Positions 50,999 to 60,179 of a stretch of DNA of 64,000 nt are shown in pieces (position 1 is the stretch's first letter; every line of letters starts with the position of its first letter). This stretch comes from CAZMGV01 sp964621525 [NCBI: uncultured bacterium]. GTDB taxonomy: Bacteria; JAGRBM01. The notes below the pieces were generated by a model that saw only the letters and a program-made list of their open reading frames with translations, was not told the origin of the DNA and did not search any database. The DNA lies in the NCBI GenBank assembly GCA_964621525.1, contig CAZUMS010000008.1, forward strand, positions 65,686 through 129,685. The letters are read 5' to 3'. Both the position numbers and the translations under genes were made by a program.

Positions 50999-52030
50999 TT
51001 GAAAACCACAATCGCATCAGCCGGTTCCAGACAGGCTTGGATCATTGTTCTCGCCGTTGTTGCCTTCGGCTGGACGGGCACCGCACATGCGGTTCTTGCC
51101 GGCCGGGTCAGTTCACTTCAGGGCGATGTGTCGGTGACCCGTTTGGGTGAACTGAACGCCCGGCCCGTAACCAAAATGATGGAAATCCATGTGAACGACC
51201 AGATCACTACCGGCAAGGATGGCCGTGTGCGGATCCTGTTCGTGGACGACAGCGTGGTGAGTCTGGCTGAAAACTCCAAGCTCCGTGTCAGCAAGCAGGT
51301 TTATAATCCGGCAGCCCGACAGCGTGAATCGGTCATGGACCTGTTTCGCGGCCGCGTTCGTTCTGTCGTCTCCCGGTTTCTCAATACCCAGATGAACCGG
51401 TTTGAGATTCGTACGCCGACGGCCGTTGCAGGTGTTCGCGGATCGATCGTCGTTGTCGGGCACGACACCGAGACGAATACGTCCGAAGTGAATTTTGAAC
51501 AGGGCAATGGCTATGTTTCTAATCCCGATGGGTCAGGATTCACAACGGTTGATGGTGGTAATACAGCAAGCAATAACGGTTCCGGCGGTTTCACGACGTC
51601 CCAGATGACCGATGAGGACATGCAGAATTCCCAGTCCGGCTTCGAGACCGATCAGGCTGACGAAGATGCCCCCGCGACGGGCAGCACTTCCGGAAGTTCC
51701 TCTTCGGAAACGGACGATTCGACGTCCGAGAACACTGGTGACGGGACTGGCACAACCACTGGCGGCGCCACTGCTGAAGACGGCGACGGCCCCAAGACGG
51801 AAACGGTAGCTTCAAACGATGACCAGCAGTCGGATGGCACGACCACAGGTGGCGATTCTACTGCTGGAACCGATACGTCCTCCGATACCGGCGATACCGG
51901 TCCGGATGACACCAGCAACAGCTTGTCTGAAAACGACCTGAGCTCTCCGGATCTCAATACTATCCCGATTCCGCTGGAACCCGCGACGCGTTTCTCCACG
52001 GTCCGGGTTGTCATTACCCTGCCCGACTGA
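50999..52030 (+). CDS. FecR-domain protein with acidic low-complexity tail
   Basis: 343 residues, TTG start after GGGGA. The N-terminal signal peptide region (AWIIVLAVVAFGWTGTAHAV) is followed by FecR (VSSLQGDVSVTRLGELNARP, DDSVVSLAENSKLRVSKQVY, FEIRTPTAVAGVRGSIVVVG) ending about 165. The remainder is a long Ser/Thr/Asp/Gly-rich tail (GSTSGSSSSETDDSTSENTG), typical of an exposed linker or calcium-binding surface stalk. It is third of the FecR proteins in this window and the only one with such a tail. Its partner is probably the TPR-barrel protein upstream. Confidence 0.82.
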   Translation: MKTTIASAGSRQAWIIVLAVVAFGWTGTAHAVLAGRVSSLQGDVSVTRLGELNARPVTKMMEIHVNDQITTGKDGRVRILFVDDSVVSLAENSKLRVSKQVYNPAARQRESVMDLFRGRVRSVVSRFLNTQMNRFEIRTPTAVAGVRGSIVVVGHDTETNTSEVNFEQGNGYVSNPDGSGFTTVDGGNTASNNGSGGFTTSQMTDEDMQNSQSGFETDQADEDAPATGSTSGSSSSETDDSTSENTGDGTGTTTGGATAEDGDGPKTETVASNDDQQSDGTTTGGDSTAGTDTSSDTGDTGPDDTSNSLSENDLSSPDLNTIPIPLEPATRFSTVRVVITLPD

Positions 52031-52046
52031 CAGGCCCAGTCTGCAC

Positions 52047-52078
52047 CAGAAGATGCGGATCTGAAGCCGCCTCTTCTG
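52047..52078 (+). terminator. Hairpin after the FecR gene
   Basis: CAGAAGA pairs with TCTTCTG, and an inner CGG/CCG pair extends it. No long T-tract follows, so Rho-dependent or partial termination is more likely. Confidence 0.4.
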
Positions 52079-52103
52079 CGTACAATTCCATAACGCCAGC
52101 CTC

Positions 52104-52119
52104 TTGACTCACGAGTCAA
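52104..52119. promoter_or_regulatory. Palindromic operator upstream of methylmalonyl-CoA mutase gene
   Basis: TTGACTC-AC-GAGTCAA has 7-bp perfect arms. It lies about 40 bp upstream of a TATACT -10-like box (52160-52165), which in turn is 24 bp before the ATG. A homodimeric repressor or activator site is likely; the regulator is not identified. Confidence 0.5.
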
Positions 52120-52189
52120 ATTGACGGATTAAACCGTTCCGGCAGGGCACTGGCCCGCCTATACTTGTGATCGAGGAGACCTCGCCCTC

Positions 52190-54346
52190 ATGGCTGCGAA
52201 ACCCGCCGACCTGGAACTCTGGAAGAAGCTGGCCGCCAAGGAACTTAAGGACGTTCCCGTTGACGCCCTGACCCGGGAGACTCCCGAAGGGATCAGCATC
52301 AAGCCCCTGTATACGGCAGAGGATCTCGAGAAACTGGAGGACACGAACTCCATTCCCGGCGCCTTCCCGTTTATCCGGGGGCCCAGGGCAACCATGTATT
52401 CCTACCGTCCCTGGACGATCCGGCAGTATGCGGGTTTTTCCACCGCCGAGGAATCCAACGCTTTCTATCGCCGTAACCTTGCGGCTGGCCAGATGGGCCT
52501 CTCGGTCGCTTTCGACCTTGCGACCCACCGCGGCTACGACTCCGACCATCCGCGCGTCTCCGGCGACGTTGGCAAGGCGGGCGTCGCCATCGATTCGGTG
52601 GAAGACAGCAAGATCCTCTTCGATGGCATCCCGCTCGACAAAATGTCCGTTTCGATGACCATGAACGGCGCCGTACTGCCGATTCTCGCCAACTATATCG
52701 TGGCGGCCGAAGAACAGGGTGTGAGCCAGGAAAAGCTGGCCGGTACGATCCAGAACGACATCCTCAAGGAATTCATGGTGCGGAATACCTATATCTATCC
52801 GCCCGCCCCTTCGATGAGGATTATTGCCGATATCATTGAATACACGTCAAAGAACATGCCGAAGTTCAATTCGATTTCCATCTCCGGCTATCACATGCAG
52901 GAAGCCGGTGCGACGGCAGTTCAGGAACTGGCGTTCACGATTGCCGATGGCCTCGAGTACGTCCGGGCAGCCCAGTCCAAGGGCCTCAATGTGGACGAAT
53001 TCGCCGGCCGCCTGTCGTTCTTCTTCGGCATCGGCATGAACTTTTTCATGGAGATCGCGAAACTCCGGGCGGCACGCCTCCTCTGGGCGAAGCTGATGAA
53101 GAAGCACTTCAACCCGAAGAAAGATTCGTCGCTGATGCTGCGGACCCACTGCCAGACGTCCGGCTGGTCGCTCGCGGAAAAGGACCCGTATAACAACGTC
53201 ATCCGCACGACGATCGAAGCGCTGGCGGCCGTTTTGGGCGGTACCCAGTCGCTTCATACGAATGCACTGGACGAGGCCATTGCCCTGCCGACGGACTTCT
53301 CGGCGCGGATCGCCCGTAATACCCAGATCATTATTCAGGAAGAATCCCATGTGTGCGAGGTCATCGACCCGCTCGGTGGCAGCTACTTCATCGAGGCCCT
53401 GACCCATTCGATGGCGGCTCATGCGGAAGCGCTGATCGAGGAAGTCGAAAAGCTGGGCGGCATGGCCAAGGCCATCGAAAGCGGCATGCCCAAGATGCGG
53501 ATCGAGGAAGCCGCGGCGCGCCGTCAGGCCCGCATTGATTCAGGCGAGGAAACCATCGTCGGTGTGAACAAATACACGCTGGCGAAGGAAGACCCGGTGG
53601 ACACCCTCGATATCGACAATGACAAGGTTCGGGCTTCCCAGATTGCGCGGATCGAGAAAACCCGCAAGGCCCGCAATCAGGCTGCCTGCGATGCAGCACT
53701 GGCCGAGCTTACGAAATGCGCTGAAACGGGCCAGGGAAACCTGCTGGAACTTTCCGTCAAGGCGGCCCGTGCCCGGGCAACGGTCGGCGAGATTTCCGCC
53801 GCACTGGAAAAGTCCTGGGGCCGTTACAATGCGACCATCCGGTCAATCTCCGGGGTTTACGGAGCGTCCTACAAGGAAGGCGACGATTTTTCACAGGCAA
53901 AGGCCGATGTCGAAAAGTTTGCCAAAGAAGAAGGCCGCCGTCCCCGTATTCTCGTCTGCAAGCTTGGCCAGGACGGTCACGATCGCGGAGCCAAGGTGAT
54001 TGCTACGGCTTTTGCCGATCTCGGTTTCGACGTGGACATCGGACCTCTATTCCAGATGCCTTCGGAAGCGGCCCGGCAGGCGATAGAAAACGATGTCCAT
54101 GTGGTTGGTGTCTCCTCGCAGGCGGCGGGGCACAAGACGCTGGTTCCGGAACTGATCACCGAGCTCAAGAAGGCCGGTGCCAAGGACATCCTTGTGGTCT
54201 GCGGCGGCGTGATTCCCCAGAAGGATTACGACTTCCTCTACAAGTCCGGCGTTGCGGCGGTGTTCGGTCCCGGCACCAATATCCCCCGCGCCGCCATGAC
54301 GGTGATCGGAGAAATCCGCAAGCATCGCCAGAAACTGGCGAGCTGA
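52190..54346 (+). CDS. scpA: Methylmalonyl-CoA mutase
   Basis: 718 residues, full-length. Adenosylcobalamin enzyme interconverting L-methylmalonyl-CoA and succinyl-CoA. The TIM-barrel half has [20 protein letters not shown] and the substrate-region [20 protein letters not shown], then [20 protein letters not shown]. The C-terminal cobalamin domain has the DGHDRG signature in [20 protein letters not shown], with [11 protein letters not shown] and CGGVIP. Both domains are on one polypeptide, suggesting a homodimer. The chaperone gene meaB follows 10 bp later. Confidence 0.96.
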   Translation: MAAKPADLELWKKLAAKELKDVPVDALTRETPEGISIKPLYTAEDLEKLEDTNSIPGAFPFIRGPRATMYSYRPWTIRQYAGFSTAEESNAFYRRNLAAGQMGLSVAFDLATHRGYDSDHPRVSGDVGKAGVAIDSVEDSKILFDGIPLDKMSVSMTMNGAVLPILANYIVAAEEQGVSQEKLAGTIQNDILKEFMVRNTYIYPPAPSMRIIADIIEYTSKNMPKFNSISISGYHMQEAGATAVQELAFTIADGLEYVRAAQSKGLNVDEFAGRLSFFFGIGMNFFMEIAKLRAARLLWAKLMKKHFNPKKDSSLMLRTHCQTSGWSLAEKDPYNNVIRTTIEALAAVLGGTQSLHTNALDEAIALPTDFSARIARNTQIIIQEESHVCEVIDPLGGSYFIEALTHSMAAHAEALIEEVEKLGGMAKAIESGMPKMRIEEAAARRQARIDSGEETIVGVNKYTLAKEDPVDTLDIDNDKVRASQIARIEKTRKARNQAACDAALAELTKCAETGQGNLLELSVKAARARATVGEISAALEKSWGRYNATIRSISGVYGASYKEGDDFSQAKADVEKFAKEEGRRPRILVCKLGQDGHDRGAKVIATAFADLGFDVDIGPLFQMPSEAARQAIENDVHVVGVSSQAAGHKTLVPELITELKKAGAKDILVVCGGVIPQKDYDFLYKSGVAAVFGPGTNIPRAAMTVIGEIRKHRQKLAS

Positions 54347-54356
54347 CCGGATCCGG

Positions 54357-55352
54357 ATGCCTGAATTTGATCTCGATACCTATGCGGACGGCGTCCTGTC
54401 GGGAAACCGGCGGCTGCTCGCCAAGGCGATCACCCTGATCGAAAGCACCCGTCCCGAGGATGGAAAGACCGGGCGGGAGCTTCTCGACCGGGTGCATGCG
54501 AAGACCGGTAATGCGGTCCGCGTCGGGATCACCGGCGTTCCAGGGGCCGGGAAAAGCACATTTATCGACGCTTTCGGGACTTATCTCACCGGCAAGGGCC
54601 GCAAAATCGCCGTGCTCGCCGTCGACCCTTCCAGTACGGTCTCAGGCGGCTCGATTCTGGGCGATAAAACCCGGATGGAAGCGCTCGGGCAGGACGCCAA
54701 TGCCTTTATCCGGCCGTCGCCGTCGGGCGGTGCGCTCGGCGGGGTCGCCCGCAAGACCCGCGAAACCATGATGCTCTGCGAGGCAGCCGGGTTTGACGTA
54801 ATCCTCGTCGAAACGGTCGGGGTCGGGCAATCGGAAACAACCGTCGCCTCCATGGTCGACTTCTTCCTTGTCCTCATGATCGCCGGAGCCGGGGACGAGC
54901 TTCAGGGCATCAAGAAAGGGATCATCGAAATCGCGGACGCTCTCGTGATCAACAAGGCGGACGGAGACAACGTAGACCGGGCTCAACGTGCCCGCACAGA
55001 ATACGCAGGCGCATTGCACCTGCTCCGCCCAGTCAGCCCCAACTGGTCGCCGCCTGTGCTCGCAGCCAGTTCTCTGGAAAAAACCGGGATTCCTGAAATC
55101 TGGGCCACGATTCTCCGCCACCGGGAAGCTCTCGGCCGTAGCGGCGAACTGGAGCAGAAGCGGCGTCAACAGGCGCTCGACTGGATGTGGGCGGTGATTG
55201 ACGACGGCCTGAAGCGCGCTTTCCGCCGGGATCCAGCGATTTCGTCGCTGGTCGCCGAACGTGAACGGGAGGTCCTGGCCGGCAGCCGCCCGCCAACCTC
55301 CACCGCCATCGAACTTCTGGAAAAATTCAGGCCCGGAACAGGCAACTACTGA
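54357..55352 (+). CDS. meaB: Methylmalonyl-CoA mutase-associated GTPase MeaB
   Basis: 331 residues. G3E-family GTPase that protects and reloads methylmalonyl-CoA mutase. Walker A VGITGVPGAGKSTFIDAFGT, the AVDPSS motif, LVETVGVGQSE and the base-specificity VINKAD are intact. A C-terminal dimerisation helix is present. The start is ATG 10 bp after the mutase stop, so the pair is an operon. It converges on bolA, overlapping its stop by 7 bp. Confidence 0.95.
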   Translation: MPEFDLDTYADGVLSGNRRLLAKAITLIESTRPEDGKTGRELLDRVHAKTGNAVRVGITGVPGAGKSTFIDAFGTYLTGKGRKIAVLAVDPSSTVSGGSILGDKTRMEALGQDANAFIRPSPSGGALGGVARKTRETMMLCEAAGFDVILVETVGVGQSETTVASMVDFFLVLMIAGAGDELQGIKKGIIEIADALVINKADGDNVDRAQRARTEYAGALHLLRPVSPNWSPPVLAASSLEKTGIPEIWATILRHREALGRSGELEQKRRQQALDWMWAVIDDGLKRAFRRDPAISSLVAEREREVLAGSRPPTSTAIELLEKFRPGTGNY

Positions 55353-55618
55353 CCGGCAGGCACGCGGGTCCTGATCGCGAGAGCATGAATTACGGGGCCG
55401 AATTCATCCTTCAGTGCATCATTCACCATCCGGTGCTGCTCCAGCAGGGATTTACCCCGGAAACGCTCGCTCTCGATGACGACCTCGTAATGGCCGCCGC
55501 CGGACTTTCGCGCTCCCTTGTGGCTGGCATGGGCGGCCGAATCGTCCCGGATTTCAAGCATCGAAGGCGTGAAAGCGGAAGTCAGTTTGCTGCGGATGGT
55601 CTCAACGGTGTCCGGCAT
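55346..55618 (-). CDS. bolA: BolA-family protein
   Basis: 90 residues. The BolA/IbaG fold is recognised by MLEIRDDSAAHASHKGARKS and RGKSLLEQHRMVNDALKDEF, followed by VIHALAIRTRVP. BolA proteins bind glutaredoxins and iron-sulfur clusters and affect cell shape or iron homeostasis. The likely cluster-ligand His is in HALAIR. It lies 14 bp after truA. Confidence 0.92.
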   Translation of the reverse strand: MPDTVETIRSKLTSAFTPSMLEIRDDSAAHASHKGARKSGGGHYEVVIESERFRGKSLLEQHRMVNDALKDEFGPVIHALAIRTRVPAGQ

Positions 55619-55632
55619 CGGTCAGTCCTCTT

Positions 55633-56406
55633 CTACAACCGGGAAACGAACCACGAGGGATCGTAACGTACTTCCCTCAAATAAAGTCCCCAGGCAGGGG
55701 CAGTTTTTCCAGCCGCCTGGCGGTCACGGGTATCCAAGACACTCCCGATCCAGCCAGGTTCACGATGGCCTCTCCCGACGTCAATCAGGCTTCCGACAAT
55801 GGTCCGGACCATCTGTTTGAGGAAGCCGGTCCCCTCTACCTCAAAGCGGATTTCCGGAGCGGCGAGCCCTTGCGCCCGGGCAATTTCAACTTTCGTGATC
55901 GTTTTGATCCGATTGGGCTCGGAATCAGCGGCGGCGAAACTGGTGAAATCATGAGTACCGATCAGGGCGGCAGCTGCGGTCCGCATCCGGTCGATATCAA
56001 CCGGCTCCGTGAGCTTCCATGCCCTGTAGTGTTCAAGCGCACTCCCGACGCCCCTTTCGAGCGTCCGGTAGAGATAAACCTTCGACTCGGCCGATCTGAG
56101 TGCATGAAACCCGGGCCGGGCATCGGCAGCTCCAGTCACGCGGATATCCGGCGGCAGAAGCACATTGATTCCTTCGCGAAACGCCGAGAGCGGAAGTGTG
56201 GTTTCCGCCTGGAATGAACAGACCTGGGCGAGTGCGTGCACTCCGGAGTCGGTCCGGCCTGCCCCCATGACGGTCACCGGTATTCCTGTCCGCTCGGACA
56301 AAGCCCGGTTTACTTCGTCCTGGATCGATGGCCCGTTCTGCTGGCTCTGCCAGCCGACATAGTTGGTCCCGTCGTATTCGAGAAAGAGCACGATGGTCCG
56401 GGACAT
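55633..56406 (-). CDS. truA: tRNA pseudouridine(38-40) synthase
   Basis: 257 residues. FLEYDGTNYVGWQSQQNGPS and AGRTDSGVHALAQ with catalytic Asp53, then SAESKVYLYRTLERG and GTHDFTSFAAADSE are canonical. It pseudouridylates the tRNA anticodon arm. The position near leuB and a USG-1-like gene repeats gene order known in gammaproteobacteria. Confidence 0.95.
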   Translation of the reverse strand: MSRTIVLFLEYDGTNYVGWQSQQNGPSIQDEVNRALSERTGIPVTVMGAGRTDSGVHALAQVCSFQAETTLPLSAFREGINVLLPPDIRVTGAADARPGFHALRSAESKVYLYRTLERGVGSALEHYRAWKLTEPVDIDRMRTAAAALIGTHDFTSFAAADSEPNRIKTITKVEIARAQGLAAPEIRFEVEGTGFLKQMVRTIVGSLIDVGRGHREPGWIGSVLDTRDRQAAGKTAPAWGLYLREVRYDPSWFVSRL

Positions 56407-56413
56407 CTGAGAC

Positions 56414-57160
56414 TCAGCGGAAGTGGAAACCGATGCCGGTATCGATCAGCCAGCCCGTGAACCGGATTCCTTCGGTTGAAATCCCCGGTCCACCGGCTCC
56501 CCCGGGAGTCTGGCTGCTTCGCCATCTGCCCCGGCCGAAGACGATGGTGTTCGTGAGACCTGCCCGGCGCGAAGTCGTCGATGCATACCGGTCGAAGCGG
56601 TTGAGCGACAGATTGAGCTGAGCCTCGGCATGCCATCCGTATTTCATGCCCTTGGTCGTATCATCAAGGGCAGAGACGGATTTCGAGCTGACCTTGTGAA
56701 CGAAAATGTCGAAATCGGCACCCGCGCCGAAACTGGGCCAGACCCATTGCTTGGGTGAATAGCGCGCGTGATAGGTCAGCGTGACATCGAGCGGGATACT
56801 GTGGATACGGTCCTCAAGGTCCGGCAGAGCAGTGATATCCTTCCGGGAAGAGTAGTTGTACCCGGCACCAATGCTGAACTGGAGGGCCCCGGTTTCCTTA
56901 CGGTCCAGGCCCAGCATGTCCCTGATGATGGTATGGGAGCCAATTCCGGCTCTGACGATGGCACCCGGATTCACGAGACCGTAGTTGTCACGGTAGATCG
57001 ATTGCTGCGGGAAGAAATGTGAATAACCCGCTTCAACGGACCAGAAGTATTTCCGCCCCCGGCCGAGGCGGTCGAGATCTGGATTGCCGGTCATCTGGGC
57101 CAAGCTGACCTTTGGGAGGCCCGCGATCAGCAACAATGAGAGAAAGACGAGACGCTTCAT
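56414..57160 (-). CDS. Putative outer-membrane beta-barrel protein
   Basis: 248 residues from ATG 57160 at the start of a signal peptide (MKRLVFLSLLLIAGLPKVSL, cleavage near AQ). The mature part has alternating strands such as SVEAGYSHFFPQQSIYRDNY and LQFSIGAGYNYSSRK and ends near FTGWLIDTGIGFHFR. It overlaps the upstream propeller gene by 4 bp, so the two are co-translated. Function unknown; a partner for secretion or anchoring of the upstream protein is possible. Confidence 0.7.
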   Translation of the reverse strand: MKRLVFLSLLLIAGLPKVSLAQMTGNPDLDRLGRGRKYFWSVEAGYSHFFPQQSIYRDNYGLVNPGAIVRAGIGSHTIIRDMLGLDRKETGALQFSIGAGYNYSSRKDITALPDLEDRIHSIPLDVTLTYHARYSPKQWVWPSFGAGADFDIFVHKVSSKSVSALDDTTKGMKYGWHAEAQLNLSLNRFDRYASTTSRRAGLTNTIVFGRGRWRSSQTPGGAGGPGISTEGIRFTGWLIDTGIGFHFR

Positions 57161-59151
57161 CCACGCTCTCCCGGAAGAAACGTCCGCCGCCGGATAACCC
57201 AGCTTCCGGCGATAACGAGCAGCAGGAGGAATAGTGGATGGCCCGTATTCCCAGCCGTGCATCCAAAGCCGCCATCCTCGCCGAAGAGTGCATAGCTTCC
57301 AACACGAAGCGGAGTTGACGGGCTCTGGGATGAATAAGTCGAACTGCGGTTGCCCGCAGCATCACGGGCTGCAACCGCAACCAGCCAGGTTTCTGTAAGC
57401 CCAAGCCCGGCTGATGATATATCGATCTCGGTATTCTCTGAACCCGCAGATACGGATTTCAGGAACACCACCGAGGGGTTTGACTGGGACTGGGCCCGGA
57501 CGATGTATTCAGCAACGCCGGACACCACATCACCGTCCCCGGATTCCAGCGCCGAACAGTCTGCTGGCGGGTCCAGGGGGCAGGGATCGCTGCTCGCCGG
57601 CCACTCGACGGAGATGAAATCTCCGGTAGAAAAGGCCGTCGGAGCCTGGGGAACCGACGGGCGAGTCAGGTCTAGTCGTGCAACACGAATCAGCTGCACC
57701 GTGTTTTCGGAGGTGCCGGAATCGCCTTCGAGCCGGACTTCCACAACCTGGGAATCCGTGAGGTTCGCGAGGTCGGACGGCTCGATCACGATGATGCCGC
57801 CGTCCGCAGTGGCCGCACTCGCGAGGCCGAGAGGCGTTCCATCCGGATAAAGCGAGACGACGAGGCTCCCGGGATCGAAATTCGAATTGGGCAGCAGCGT
57901 GAACGGCACATTGATGGAGATGAACGGTTGATCTCCATCGATGCCGCCCGGATCAACCAGCGGGTCGGTACCGATCAGGTTGTTGTAGGTCAGGAAGGGA
58001 AGTGCTGTCGTGTCATTCTGGAAATACGGAGCCGAGCTCACGGTATAGACGTATGGCCTCATCGCAGGGACAATCAGCAGGCTTTCGCTATATGCGATCC
58101 TACGCCGGCCAATGCTGGACGGCTTTTCAGATGGAATGGTGAGGCTCTGGGTCTGTCTGGAGGGCGGACCTGCTGGCGGACAGGCACCAGCCTCGATGGC
58201 CGTGATATCGACATACTCCATCGTGTAGGTCGCGCCGTTTTCAGTCAGGAATCCCAGCATCGGTGCAGGTGAATTATCGGTATCGGTGAAAGCGGTCATG
58301 GAGACAGCGCCGGAACCAACCGACTGGCGCTCGGCACAAAACGTATTCGTTGCCGAATTGACGACGACAAAACCGGTTTCCGTACCCGGCAGATTCGTAT
58401 AGGCAACGTAGAGATAGGTTCCCGCGAGCTGGCGGATCTCTTGCGGAATAAACCCGGACATCGGGGAACCTGAAATCGTGCCGAGCAGCGACGGTGTCGC
58501 GCCGACGTTCTGGATGATATCCACGGTGGCGTTGGTGCAGGAAACATAGGCATTGCCGTTGGAGGCCACGGCGATCCCGTTCGGGTCGTTTCCGGAACAG
58601 ACCGTGACGTCGATGAGCTTCGCCGGCGTCGCGAGGCTGTTGTCGATGACCGACACGTTCTTGAGGGTGCCCCGGTTATTCACCAGAACCCGGTCGGAAG
58701 CCGCATCATACGCCAGCGCTCCCGGCGCATCGCCGACCACGATACCCGAGACGACAACCCTGCTGATTACGGGGCTATCTCCTGTCACACTGCTGATATC
58801 GAGAACATCGACCCGGTCGAGGCCCGTGCAGGTGACGTAGAGGCGAGTGTCCGCAATCTCAAGATCGGCGGGGGTGCACCCGGTCAACAGATTGAATGTG
58901 TTCCGGACCGAATAGCGCCAGCGGTCGAGCACGCTGATCTGCTCGCCTGCCTGATCCAGGACAAACACGAAACGGCCCGAGGCATCGAACAGAGCAGCGA
59001 TGGCCGTCGAGCTTGCTCCGCCGAGATCGATAGTCGAGCGGAGGTTTCCCGGTGCGGCCTGGCCTCGGGCCGTCCACAAGAGGCAGAGGCCGCAGACGAG
59101 CAGAAGAGCCCGGATTTTCCGCACTGGAAAAAATGAAGTGAGTTCCTTCAT
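57157..59151 (-). CDS. Secreted beta-propeller protein with C-terminal sorting tail
   Basis: 664 residues. A signal peptide (RALLLVCGLCLLWTARGQAA) is followed by a YncE-like propeller at about 35-330 (FDASGRFVFVLDQAGEQISV, DVLDISSVTG, ALAYDAASDRVLVNNRG). From about 410 the sequence looks like Ig/fibronectin-type repeats, including GVAEYIVRAQSQSNPS. The C-terminus has the tripartite pattern of a CTERM signal: GGFGCTAGN, a hydrophobic stretch HPLFLLLLVIAGSWVI, then Arg-Arg-Arg. A rhombosortase or myxosortase-like processing step is inferred. Co-translated with the barrel gene below it. Confidence 0.78.
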   Translation of the reverse strand: MKELTSFFPVRKIRALLLVCGLCLLWTARGQAAPGNLRSTIDLGGASSTAIAALFDASGRFVFVLDQAGEQISVLDRWRYSVRNTFNLLTGCTPADLEIADTRLYVTCTGLDRVDVLDISSVTGDSPVISRVVVSGIVVGDAPGALAYDAASDRVLVNNRGTLKNVSVIDNSLATPAKLIDVTVCSGNDPNGIAVASNGNAYVSCTNATVDIIQNVGATPSLLGTISGSPMSGFIPQEIRQLAGTYLYVAYTNLPGTETGFVVVNSATNTFCAERQSVGSGAVSMTAFTDTDNSPAPMLGFLTENGATYTMEYVDITAIEAGACPPAGPPSRQTQSLTIPSEKPSSIGRRRIAYSESLLIVPAMRPYVYTVSSAPYFQNDTTALPFLTYNNLIGTDPLVDPGGIDGDQPFISINVPFTLLPNSNFDPGSLVVSLYPDGTPLGLASAATADGGIIVIEPSDLANLTDSQVVEVRLEGDSGTSENTVQLIRVARLDLTRPSVPQAPTAFSTGDFISVEWPASSDPCPLDPPADCSALESGDGDVVSGVAEYIVRAQSQSNPSVVFLKSVSAGSENTEIDISSAGLGLTETWLVAVAARDAAGNRSSTYSSQSPSTPLRVGSYALFGEDGGFGCTAGNTGHPLFLLLLVIAGSWVIRRRTFLPGERG

Positions 59152-59213
59152 TCGTGTCAGTATTTACCCGGTCTACTACAGAAAAAACACTGAAATATCA
59201 TTAATTTAGAGTT

Positions 59214-60170
59214 TTATACGCCGCAGAGCTGTTCGAGCAGGAAAACCGCCCGGCGGGCGACTGCCCGGACATTGTCCGCCGCCACCCAGAACTGGAGTCC
59301 CGACGGCCCTGTCTGGAGTTTCCCGACTCCGATTTCGTCCGTTCCAGCGAACCGGGCCACCGTAGGCGGAACCGGATCTTCGGGCCGGGTGCAAACGAGT
59401 TCCAGCTCATCCGTCTCGTTCATGACCTGAAAGGCCCGCTCCACCGGAACCCTCGGCGAGGTTTCGACTTCGATCGAGTAGGTATGGCCGAAAAATACCG
59501 GCACGAAGGCCTGCATCACGGACACCCGGATCCGGTCGATACCGATCAGTTCGGCCAGTTCCTGGGCCACGCGGTCATCGAGGCCCTGAGCAGCGTCGGG
59601 AACGACGTTGAATGCCAGCCGCTGCCCAAAGGCCGAATCCTCCACCGGACTCATGGCGAGCAACGCTCTCGTACCATCGGAGAGCGCGGATATCCCCGCC
59701 CTTCCGGCTTCGCTCACGGAGAGGAAGCCTGATATCCGCACCCGTTCGATCCGGACGCCGGCGGACTGGAGTGCCTTCAGGACCGGTTCCAGGACCAGTG
59801 CACCAGCTGAGGGAACGGGAACCGGGTTATCCATGGAGGGGCTCGCGTTTTCTCCTTTGCCTGGCGCGGCGGCAAGATCGATGACCTTGAGCCCCAGTTC
59901 CCTCGCGACCGGCACCCATTGGGCAGAGACTTCCGGCGGAGCGGCAAACACGACCGCATCAAGAGCATCAAGACTCGAATCCGAGAGGGTTTCTACCGGC
60001 AGATCGGTGGTCCCAAACTCGATTTCTGCGCCGAGCCGGGCATCCGACTCAAAGAGCTTCAGCGTTTCGACGGGGAATTCCCGCAGAAAAAGAGTGCGGA
60101 CGATCTCCTCGCCGAGAACTCCGCCGGCACCGACGATGCCGATCCGGAACCGCTGTCCTCCGCTTTCCAT
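59214..60170 (-). CDS. usg: Aspartate-semialdehyde dehydrogenase homologue lacking catalytic Cys (USG-1 type)
   Basis: 318 residues. The N-terminal nucleotide-binding motif IGIVGAGGVLGEEIVRTLFL and the C-terminal dimerisation half match Asd. At the place where Asd has Pro-Asn-Cys-Ser, this protein has PVPSAGALVLEP, with Ala122 in place of Cys. The active-site His region (PVFFGHTYSIEV) is present. That combination defines the USG-1 proteins found beside leuB/asd/truA in other proteobacteria. It is therefore not expected to act as Asd; the function of USG-1 is not established. It follows leuB by 9 bp. Confidence 0.8.
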   Translation of the reverse strand: MESGGQRFRIGIVGAGGVLGEEIVRTLFLREFPVETLKLFESDARLGAEIEFGTTDLPVETLSDSSLDALDAVVFAAPPEVSAQWVPVARELGLKVIDLAAAPGKGENASPSMDNPVPVPSAGALVLEPVLKALQSAGVRIERVRISGFLSVSEAGRAGISALSDGTRALLAMSPVEDSAFGQRLAFNVVPDAAQGLDDRVAQELAELIGIDRIRVSVMQAFVPVFFGHTYSIEVETSPRVPVERAFQVMNETDELELVCTRPEDPVPPTVARFAGTDEIGVGKLQTGPSGLQFWVAADNVRAVARRAVFLLEQLCGV

Positions 60171-60179
60171 GTAAATCGG

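Noticed and set aside
52031-52189. Possible cobalamin riboswitch ahead of methylmalonyl-CoA mutase
   Set aside because: No B12-box-like sequence or multi-helix layout; only a short hairpin and a DNA palindrome. Cobalamin riboswitches usually control synthesis or uptake genes rather than this enzyme.
59214-60170. Functional aspartate-semialdehyde dehydrogenase (asd)
   Set aside because: The catalytic Cys position is Ala122, so activity is not expected despite the overall resemblance.
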